A stretch of 64,000 bases of DNA, taken from assembly GCA_026018925.1 (NCBI GenBank), contig JAKSZU010000006.1, forward strand, positions 189,235,449 through 189,299,448, read 5' to 3'. The notes below the pieces were generated by a model. The model was not told the DNA's origin. It did no database searches and was given only the letters and a program-made list of their open reading frames with translations. Each line of letters starts with the position of its first letter. The stretch's first letter is position 1. Shown one piece after another: positions 55,794-64,000 of this stretch. Origin of the DNA: Tupaia tana (Eukaryota > Chordata > Mammalia > Scandentia > Tupaiidae). Both the position numbers and the translations under genes were made by a program.

Positions 55794-56093
55794 AATAATC
55801 AATATTTCTTGGGACCAGCAGTTAGTGTAATGGCTATGTCGCTGGACTCCCACGTAGTCAACCGCTGTTTGAGTCCCGGACCCGGCGGCTTAAACTCACG
55901 CCGGGCGCGTGTGCGTGAGTGCCCAAGATCCTGAGAGGAGAATGGAGGAGAAGGGATTGCGGCGTGGCCATCCCCCCTGGGGGGTGATTTCTCGCTTTCT
56001 ATCTCTCTGTCTCTCTGTCTGGCGAGCGCACGCGCCCTATAGCAAAAACCTCTCAAAAAAAAAAAAAAAAAAAAACAATAATCAATATTTCTT
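55794..56093 (+). mobile_element. tRNA-derived SINE, family A, best near-consensus copy
   Basis: Element about 55811-56076 between perfect 17-bp repeats AATAATCAATATTTCTT. A box TAGTGTAATGG intact; B box has one change (GTTTGAGTCCC). Body retains CGCCGGGCGCGTGTGCGTGA, TGCGGCGTGGCC, GGCGAGCGCACGCGCC. Ends CTATAGCAAAAACCTCTC plus ~20 A. Confidence 0.98.
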
Positions 56094-56136
56094 TTCTTTT
56101 CTTTTTTTGAACTGATATCCTGTGGGATGTACTTTT

Positions 56137-56314
56137 AAAAAAATAATTATTCTATTCAACTTTATTTATGCATTTATTTATTTAATTTGACCAGAGAGAG
56201 ACAGACTAAGAGAGAGAAGGGATGTGAGAAAGCAAGCCACTGGCCTGGGCCTCAAACTGCAGTTGACCATGTAGGAGTCCAGCACCCTTAGCCACCACAC
56301 CATCTGCTTGCCCA
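56137..56314 (-). mobile_element. tRNA-derived SINE, family B
   Basis: TTTATTTAATTTGACCAGAG start, GAGAAAGCAAGCCACTGGCC, antisense head ending CACCATCTGCTTGCCC. Confidence 0.92.
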
Positions 56315-57074
56315 AGAATCAGTATTTCTTTGGCCTCAGAAAATCATTATTAATCACTATAGTGGTTTTAATTTCATAAATACTTTAATATTTCTCCATC
56401 CAGGAAGTAGAATTTAATTCCTTCTTCCTTAAGTACACACTAGACTTAGTGATTTGCATTTAAGGAATAGATTATGGAAAGTGAATAATATTAACTTTGC
56501 GGTCAATAATTAAGGCAAGCAGCAATGTAACAGAATGATTAAACTAATGTTATAAGAAAAACAAATCTTTTTTATATTACATATACCCCGATATCAGACA
56601 TACCATAACTAAAGGAATTCTACAGCATATGGTACTGGAAAAAAAATCTTATTCACATTTTTTCATAACTGTAAAGGTTATTAAAACAAAAAAAACTATG
56701 AGAAACTGTCACAGATTGCAAGTGACATAATGACTAAATTCAATGTCGTTTCTGGATTTGATCACAGGGTTAAAAATGACATTAATAACATTAACATAGA
56801 CTTTATTAAAATCTAAATACAATTTACAACTATCTGATGTTTATTGTGCTGATACAAATTTCTTAGCTTTCATAAATACTATATTATAAAAGTTGTTACC
56901 ATTAGGAGAAACAGGATGAAGATTATCTGGGACCTCTGTGTTATCATCATTAAAATTATTTCAAAGTAAAAAACGATAAAATCCAAATGAACAATTAAAA
57001 AAAATGGCCATTGGACTCAAGAAAATGTAGTGAAATCCTACAACACACATGCAATAGAATACAAAAAAGGCTAG
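56315..57074. other. No gene or repeat recognised
   Basis: AT-rich, stop-rich sequence with no supportable feature. Confidence 0.4.
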
Positions 57075-57374
57075 AAATCTAAATACTGGGTAAGACCAGC
57101 AGATGACATAATGGATACATCACTGGACACCTATGTAGTCGGCCGCAGCTCAACCCGGCAGCTTAAAACTCATGCCGGGTACATGTGTGTGCATACCCAG
57201 AACCCCGAGAAGAGAATGGAGGAGAAGGGATTGAGGCGTGGCCACACCTCTCCCATGGGGGGCTGAATTTTTTGCTTTCTGACTCACTGTCTCTCTTTGT
57301 CTATCTGGCAAACACACGTGCCCTATAGCAAAAGTCTGTCTAAAAACAAAACAAAACAAAAATCTAAATACTGG
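57075..57374 (+). mobile_element. tRNA-derived SINE, family A, with damaged B box
   Basis: Element about 57090-57359 between AAATCTAAATACTGG repeats. The B box is disrupted: GCAGCTCAACCCGGCAGC replaces the usual GGTTCGAGTCCCGGACCCGG. End CCCTATAGCAAAAGTCTGTC and AAAAC tail. Confidence 0.95.
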
Positions 57375-57479
57375 CTGAAGTACAAGTAAGGCATTCTCTG
57401 AAATCCTCCAGGTAGAAGAATAAATAAATACACCTTCTGTAGAAAATTGTTTAGCTTCATGTAGAAAAGCTGAGGATTT

Positions 57480-58275
57480 GTATATCCTTGACTTTACAAT
57501 TCTACTGTGAGGTGGGTACTCTGTGGAAAATCAATAACAAAAGCACTGGAATACGTGTCTAGAATATCTGTAATAGCATTGTTAGTATGACTCCAGATCT
57601 CAAAACAATTGAGAAAGCCGCTGGTAGTACCATGGATAAACTGTAATATATTCATACAATGAATTAACAAGCATTCAATAATTAGATCTGCATAATTGTA
57701 GCCACAAGCAAATATATAAATATTAAAACATTATTGAGTGAAAGATGCAAACATAAAATAAAATATGCAATGACTACATTTATAAAATGGCAAAAAACAC
57801 AATAGTGTATTATGTCGCTTTGGAGAGGCGTATGTGATAAAACCATTTAAAAAAGAATTATCTTCAGAGTCAGATATGCGTTACTCACATGATCCTTCAG
57901 TCATACGTGAAGTCTTCAAAACATTTATGAGAAGTGACAGAAAGAAACTATTTATGGATTTAAAAAAAAATTTGCACCAAAATAAACTTACACTTTAATT
58001 CCGTTTTTCCACTGATTTTTTGAAAGACCCTTCACACATACTAGGTGGTGCAATAGAAGAAATGTTAGAGGCAATTAATAAGATATTAGCATAGCAGTTA
58101 CTACAGGCAGACTAGGGTGTGATCAGGCAGAAACCAAAGAAGGACAGGCAGTAATTTTTTCCCACCCTGATTGTGGTAACGTAGACATCTGCTTAAGTTA
58201 TTTGATACAATAGATGACACAATTTTATGCAGTTGTACATATGTGTTATATTTTATATTTTTTAGAAAAAAATGT
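57480..58275 (+). mobile_element. Ancient L1M ORF2 end and 3' UTR (sense)
   Basis: CTTTACAATTCTACTGTGAG, CATGGATAAACTGTAATATATTCATACAATG, TTGAGTGAAAGATGCAAACA and, later, a 3' UTR with CACCCTGATTGTGGTAACGT and GCAGTTGTACATATGTGTTA. Interrupted by a mariner-like element. Confidence 0.7.
57905..58036. mobile_element. Mariner-like element, second family, about 130 bp
   Basis: GAAGTCTTCAAAACATTTAT near one end and ACTGATTTTTTGAAAGACCC near the other are imperfect inverted repeats; the centre has TTGCACCAAAATAAACTTAC, shared with 63098-63216 and 21463-21540. Confidence 0.6.
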
Positions 58276-59834
58276 ATGCATATATTTGTTTTTTTGTAAG
58301 AAACCCAGCATACGAAAACATACTTCAAAATCGATTATACTTTAAAAGTAACATTTGTATCATTAATAAATGAAAGACAATTTCATTAGTCAAGATTTAA
58401 CAAAGTGCTTACTAAAACTGTCATTTGACTCTCATTTGAAAATTAAGTATGAAATAGTCTATATTAATGTGGATCACATTTTCCTTTATTTTATTCAATG
58501 TAGAATCTTAAATTTATGTAAAACTAGAAACAGTGGTTTGGCTTGCCATCTAGTCTACATATTCAAAATTATTGCCGACTTAACTGGCTTGATATAATAT
58601 ATTCAGAATAAGTTGATATACTAAAAATGTGAAAACCAATTATAAAGACACAATAAAATTATAGGAGAGGTAGAGGAAGATGTAACACAATATTGCAAAT
58701 TTCACTTTTGTACCTCTTCCAATAGTTATTATTCAGACAAATCATAATCCCAGAAAGATTATACCCTCTCTGTGGTTAACTTCAATAATTCAAGTGAAAT
58801 GTTTCAGAGCTTCATGGACTAGGCAACACAACTAAAGCAGGGCTAGTTGCTACTTCCCTCAGCAGTCAGACACCTTCACTTACCCAGTGTAGAGGTTTAT
58901 TACTATTATTATTATTATTTATAATATTTACTGCCATTCCCACTTGTTCAATTGTTCATGAACCATAGAGTTTAAGTAAACCTAGACCAAAAGAAGTCAC
59001 CAGAAGAAGGCTTTTCTATAGCAAAATTTTCTCATGGTCTTTTTTTGTTGTTACCATAGCTTTCATTGTATGCTTTATTTTTTTTCCACTGAACTTTCCT
59101 GTCACTACCAATCTTTCTTCAGAGTTTATACTTTTCTCTATTTATAATATAAAGGGGTATAAATATTTCCCAAGATATACACTCATATTCTGAGAGCTCT
59201 TTCCACACCATTTATGGTATCTAAAACAAAAGACGTATGGATCATAGACACTCGTTTTGGTCTCCTGATTGTGTTAAATCTCACTCTGACAGATCTATGT
59301 TAAAACAACTTATCTCTCTATTTCATGCTTAGTGAGACAGTTTCTCTCATCTGAAGCCTGATGTATGGGACACTCAAATTCTACCTGGAAAAATTCTTCA
59401 GATAACTCCCTTTCCATAATAGGATATTACATATTTCCGCTGTGTGCTATCGAACAACCTTCAAGCATATGATGCATTTATCCCTTCATTGATTTACTCC
59501 ATGGTTCCAGATTCCCACTGTACATGTAGATTACCTGAGGCCATCTGTCAGTATCTCTCCATGCCTTGGGTGGTAGCAGTTATAGACTATGGGTCATACA
59601 TTTTGACTTTACCCAACAGCCAAAAGACCAATTTGCATAAAGTAGATGTCCCAGCTGCTTAATTGTCTATTCTAGACATAGGCTGGTTAAGGGCTGGCTA
59701 GACATAGATGGATAAAAATGACAGCACATAGACATACATGTGATGGGTACTGAAATGTGTCAGTGACACTGGCTTTTTAAAAGAAAATTGAGCTTTATTT
59801 TTCTTAAAGAAATTAAAAAAAAAAAACATTGTTT
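58276..59834. other. No gene or repeat recognised
   Basis: Stop-rich AT sequence with a short (ATT)n run at 58903-58920. A 72-codon open stretch at 59444-59662 has no recognisable product. Confidence 0.35.
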
Positions 59835-60088
59835 TATGTATTTATTTATTTGGAGAGTTTTTTGCTATAGGGCATGTGTGCTTGCCAGAAAGACAGACAG
59901 AAAGCGAGAAATCACCCCTGGGGTGGATGACCATGTGCAATCCCTTCTTCTCCATTCTCTTCTCAGAATCTTGGGCACACACACATACGCACCCAGCGTG
60001 AGTTTAACCACTGGGTCCGGAACTCGAACCATGGTCAACTACATGGTAGTCCAGCGACAAAGCCATTACACCAACTGCTGGTCCCAAA
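59835..60088 (-). mobile_element. tRNA-derived SINE, family A
   Basis: GGAGAGTTTTTTGCTATAGG start, GAGAAATCACCCCTGGGGTG, antisense head ending CCAACTGCTGGTCCC. Target duplication weak. Confidence 0.92.
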
Positions 60089-61529
60089 ATAAACATTTTC
60101 TATGTAAAATTTTAAAGTTTTAAAACTATTTCTAAATATATCAAATATGTAAATTTGTTCCATGGGTTTATTTTAAACAAATTTTGATCAAATTACTCAA
60201 ATTACTCTTCCTAGGCTATTAATTGTTAAATATTATAATACAATAACCAGGTGAATTTTTTATACGAAGAGTATAAGTAATATTTAGGGCATAAGATGTG
60301 AGAGTCTACATGACAAAACATATTTTCATTTTCAGTTACCACAGAATTCAATTTTTAATTTAAAACCAAAGTTTTGCACTAAATGATAATTGCATGTTTT
60401 TACAACGTTCATTTGTTTCTAGATTTTGTTTTGATTTTTTTCTCACAATAAAATTGTGTATGATATTCTGAGAGAGATGAATCAATGATCTGACAATATG
60501 TGGTAGTCTGTGGGTTCTGAGGGAAATTAATAACATCTATAATTGGAAACTTTGTTGAAGCCAAATCTTAAATGAATGACACCATAAATGCTATTATTGA
60601 CTCAGAAAATTACTGTCTAAATAAAAATGAAAATTCATGTTTCAGGTCATTAGTATTTTCTTGCCTCAAGTTAATTTTTTCTACATCACCTTCTCACTGA
60701 TGACAGCAAGGAGAGTTCTGACTAACCACAAGCATATTACTGTTCAGATACCACAAATAGCGCAAAATATACCCATACTGGAAAAACCCTGAAGATAGCT
60801 CTGTTCTCAATCCAGACTGAAAAGACTGTTTTACAGGAAGATTAAACAGATAGGACACTTAACCCCAATAGCACTGTGGTACTCTTAAGTAAAATATTTT
60901 AGTGTAAATATTTATCACAATTGTGCCCTACTTAGTGATGAAATCTTATTCACATTTTCAACATATATTGTGGAAAAATGTATTTGTGAAATTGTAACTC
61001 TGTGAAAAATCCGCAATAATATTACTGAAAGAGATGCTTTGTAAGATTTCTGAGTGTGCTGTCATGTTAAATTTCTGAGCTATTACTCCAAGAGACAAAC
61101 TAATCTCTGGGCTCCCGCAAATTCAGAAAGGAACATGCCATTTTGTCAGGGTTCTTTCTCTCCTCTGGCAGTTCGTAGTATTTGATTTTAACTGCTAAAA
61201 ATACACATTTTGCAGATAAAGAACTTAAAGTGTTTTAGAAATTAGCAACATCCTTAGTGATACATATTTTATGAAAAAAGCCAAGATTATAAATCTGGTC
61301 TATCTGAATCCAAAATCCATTATTTTTTCTTTCTTTTTTTTTTTTTTTTCTGTTCTCTTGTATTCTCATCAATATATAAGGGAACAAAATGCGCTTTCTT
61401 AATAGTTATACGGGACTACCTTCATTCATGGTCACCCAAATAAAACAATGAAGCAGTGAGAAGCTGCATGTATGGCAATTAAATAGAAAGGTTGGAAATA
61501 GTTGCTAGGGGTAATGGAGGTCTAAAATG
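60089..61529. other. No gene or repeat recognised
   Basis: About 1.4 kb of AT-rich sequence with a T run near 61330-61350; no element or exon supported. Confidence 0.4.
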
Positions 61530-61818
61530 GAGAAATACCAGGACCAGCAGATGGCGTTATGGTTAAGTCATTGGACTCCCAGTAGTCAACCACAGTTCAA
61601 GTTCCAGACCTAGTGGTTTAAAACTCTTGCCAGGCACATGTGTATGCATACCCCAGATCCTGAGAGGAGAATGAAAGAGAAGGGATTGCGGTATGGCCCT
61701 CCTTCCTGGGGGATGGTTTCTTGCTTTGTCTCTCTGTCTATCCAGTGAACACATGCAACCTATAGCAAAATAAATAAATAAGTAAATAAAAATCTCTCTT
61801 GAAAAATAGAGAAATGCC
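61530..61818 (+). mobile_element. tRNA-derived SINE, family A
   Basis: Element about 61540-61808 flanked by GAGAAATACC and GAGAAATGCC. AGGACCAGCAGATGGCGTTA head, CCTATAGCAAAATAAATAAA, then a repeated TAAATAAAAATCTCTCTTG end. Confidence 0.93.
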
Positions 61819-61884
61819 CTTAATTGTGACTAGAAGAGTTGCAATTAATTTTTACATAAAATATATGTGACACAGACTGGCTCT

Positions 61885-61972
61885 GGATGTGGGGCCTGGT
61901 GGTTAAGGCAGGTGGGTCCCACATGTACCTCCCAGCATCCAAGTCATGGACTCAGCACCTTGAGAATTACAC
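61885..61972 (+). mobile_element. tRNA-derived SINE head fragment
   Basis: GTGGGGCCTGGTGGTTAAGG, CATCCAAGTCATGGACTCAG CACC. No body; antisense L1 follows directly. Confidence 0.65.
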
Positions 61973-62757
61973 ACTGAATCTGTGAAGAATATCTATGGTA
62001 ATTTGAATGGGATTGCATTAAATTTGTAGATTAATTTGGGTAGAATTAACATTCTGATTATTTTCATTCTACCTTGATTATATTAATTCAGGATAATAGA
62101 ATGTCTTTTCACTTTTTGTTCCTCATTTAATTTTTTTTTTTTTTTTTAGTTTTTATAGTTTTGCTTGGAGAAGACTTTTTTGGTTTGGTTTATTTGTAGA
62201 TATCTTATAATTTTGTGGCTATTGTAAATGGGATTGCTTTCTTCAGTTGTACCTCAGTCTGCTTATTGTTGGTGCACAGAAATGCTATATATTGCTGTAT
62301 CTTGATTTCGTGTCCTGGTACTTTTTTGTATTCATTTATAATTTCCAGGATTTCATATGTGGATTCTTGTGGGTTTCCTATATAAATAAAACCATGTCAT
62401 CTGAAAACAGAGATTATTTCACTTCTTCCTTCCCTATTTGAATCCCTTTTTATTTGTATTCTTCTTTCTGATTGCATCGGCTAAGATTTCCAGTACTATA
62501 TTGAAAAGAAGTGGAGAGAGTGGACAGCCTTGTCTTTTTCCAGTTATTAGTGAGAAAACTTTCAGCTTTTCCCTGTTTGATATCATGTTAACTATTTTTT
62601 TTAATATATAGCTTTTATTAGGTTGAGAAATGACCCTTCTATGCCAATTTTGCTAAGAGTCTTAATCATGAAGAGATACTGTATTTAATCAAATGCTTTT
62701 TTCTCCGCGATTGATATGATCAGACAATGTTTATCTTTTCTTCTGTTGATATGATGA
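61973..62757 (-). mobile_element. L1 ORF2 fragment (antisense)
   Basis: TGAATGGGATTGCATTAAAT, TGGCTATTGTAAATGGGATTGC, ACCATGTCATCTGAAAACAG, CTAAGATTTCCAGTACTATA and AGTGGACAGCCTTGTCTTTT are reverse-strand ORF2 landmarks in order. Decayed, not coding. Confidence 0.88.
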
Positions 62758-62912
62758 CATGTGTACATGTGTGTCCAAGATCCCAAAAGGAGGGAGAGAT
62801 GGAGAAGAAGGAAGTGTGCAGCATGACTGTTCCCCTTTGGGAAGTAGTACTTGGTGCTTTTTTCTCACCCTCTCTGTCTCTCTCTGATGAGTACACGTGC
62901 CCTCTAACAAAG

Positions 62913-62975
<63 letters not shown>

Positions 62976-62995
62976 ATATACATATTGCCATATAA
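62757..62995 (+). mobile_element. tRNA-derived SINE, 5'-truncated, with (TA)n tail
   Basis: Starts mid-element at ACATGTGTACATGTGTGTCC AAGATCCC, ends CACGTGCCCTCTAACAAAGC, then CAACAACAA and a ~50-bp TA run (62923-62967). The head is missing. It interrupts or bounds the antisense L1. Confidence 0.85.
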
Positions 62996-63097
62996 CAATT
63001 CTTTTTATGTTAGGATGAAGACAAGGGGGGGTTGCTTCATTCCTTATCACCTCCAAAGTCCTAATTAAAATATGAGTTAGGGCAATTATATAGAGCC

Positions 63098-63216
63098 TAC
63101 AAAAAGTCTTTGAAAAATTCATATTATAAAAAATCATTCATGAATTTAAATTTTTTTAGATCAAAATAAACTCATACTTTAATTTCATTTTTATCAAACT
63201 TTTTGGAGTTCTCTTA
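63098..63216. mobile_element. Mariner-like element, second family, about 120 bp
   Basis: TACAAAAAGTCTTTGAAAAA TTCAT at one end and ATCAAACTTTTTGGAGTTCT at the other are imperfect inverted repeats. Centre AGATCAAAATAAACTCATAC TTTAATTTC matches 57905-58036. Confidence 0.65.
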
Positions 63217-63677
63217 TACTTATCTCTTAGAAATGTATAATTTGGAAGCCCAGAAACTAAACTAGTGGCTATTGAGCATTGAGTTGAAAGACAATAAAAT
63301 TTCAGATTGGATTGTAAAGAAAGCAGAAAATTCTAGACATCCAGAGAGGAGCAGAGATACAATGGCAGAGGATTTCTGGCCCATGCTAAATAGGTATTTG
63401 TATTCTTTATGGCTTTTCGATTCCTGGTTATAGTCCATAAAAGACCTGGATAAATTTTGGTTTGTCTGTGGTTTTCTGTGGGACTACAATATGCAACCAG
63501 GTTAAAAAAAAATTTTGTCTAAGCTTATTCAAGTAAGTCTTTTTAACTTAGGCAAAATAATTTAAAACAAAACAAAATGTTTCTCTTTAACTGAGAAAGG
63601 ATACAAATTGTTGTGGAATGTCTGCATTAACCAGGATGGAAGTATAAACTGGTTAAAGATATAAAGAGCAAGAAACC
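63217..63677. other. No gene or repeat recognised
   Basis: AT-rich, no supportable feature. Confidence 0.4.
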
Positions 63678-63962
63678 AATAAGATAATTTCTTTTTTCTT
63701 TTTTTTTAGAGAGAGTTTTGCTATAGGATGTGTTTGATCATCAGAGAGACAGAGAGACTGAGAGAAATCAACTGCCCAGAAGGGGTGGCCATGCCACAAT
63801 CCCTTCTCCTCCATTCTCCTCTCAGGATCTTGGGTACGCATGCACACGTGCCTGGCATGAGTTTTAAACATCTGGGTCTGGGACTCCAACTGTGGTCTGA
63901 CTATGTGGGAATCCAGCATCATAACCATTATACCATCTGCTGGTTCCCAGTAAGATAAATTT
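63678..63962 (-). mobile_element. tRNA-derived SINE, family A
   Basis: Element about 63691-63948 with AATAAGATAATTT and AGTAAGATAAATTT flanks. AGAGAGTTTTGCTATAGGAT start; head ending ACCATCTGCTGGTTCCC. Confidence 0.92.
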
Positions 63963-64000
63963 TAAACTAGAGCATGATTTGGACAGAGAAGTAACTGTTG

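Noticed and set aside
55811-55900. tRNA gene call from the A and B boxes
   Set aside because: The boxes belong to the SINE head; the cloverleaf is not maintained and the sequence runs into the SINE body.
55811-56076. Identification of the host as colugo from tRNA-derived SINEs
   Set aside because: Dermopteran SINEs as I know them consist of tRNA-Ile-like units without an unrelated body; the SINE here has a long unrelated body.
62720-63137. Four overlapping open frames of 77-113 codons
   Set aside because: They combine a SINE fragment with a (TA)n tract. No coding evidence.

Overview
This window is AT-rich, repeat-dominated, non-coding DNA from a placental mammal. It carries 5'-truncated L1 elements of several ages, MaLR- and ERVL-type LTRs, two MIR fragments, mariner-like miniature elements, microsatellites and about 55-60 copies or fragments of tRNA-derived SINEs. 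I see no host exon, no tRNA or rRNA gene, no CpG island and no operon-like layout. The open frames in the region fall in SINEs, L1 debris or microsatellites, or are short frames expected by chance.

Organism. The main SINE (family A here, about 250-265 bp) has a tRNA-like head with a good A box (TAGTGTAATGG) and B box (GGTTCGAGTCC). Its body is unrelated to tRNA, and it ends CCCTATAGCAAAAACCTCTC plus poly(A). Family B shares the head but has a short CT-rich body and a GGTCAAATTAAAATAAATAA tail. Family C has a different head (GGCTCGGTGGCACAGTGG). I cannot match these to a SINE of a named order. One 7SL-derived monomer (48593-48795, minus) argues for Euarchontoglires. The absence of dense Alu, B1, B2, rabbit C or dermopteran tRNA-Ile SINE copies argues against the best-known members. 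Order and species stay unresolved.

Layout. 1-11 kb: family A SINEs, an ERVL-type LTR at 2.8-3.4 kb, an inverted pair of ERVL-like LTR ends around a mariner MITE at 4.8-5.6 kb, a MaLR LTR at 5.8-6.2 kb, an L1 3' end at 8.4-9 kb. 11-17 kb: dense L1 tract with a twin-primed L1, a 73-bp perfect inverted duplicate of part of it, an antisense L1 hosting a MITE and a MaLR LTR, and a sense L1 with repeated 3'-end modules. 18.6-20.9 kb: antisense L1s broken by an unidentified ~535-bp insert and a MaLR LTR. 21-33 kb: SINEs, a 250-bp TA/CA tract, L1M 3' ends. 33-44 kb: sparser, mostly unrecognised sequence with two MIRs. 44-48 kb: young-looking L1s, including a probable 3' transduction, and SINEs. 48-64 kb: the 7SL monomer, more SINEs, two sense L1s, an antisense L1, mariner-like elements and long unassigned stretches.

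Nothing here acts as a gene system. What is worth a second look is retrotransposition and repair history: a templated 73-bp inverted copy, a 29-bp micro-insertion with a perfect 16-bp duplication, a probable L1 3' transduction, modular L1 3' ends, and SINE pairs able to fold as long hairpins.
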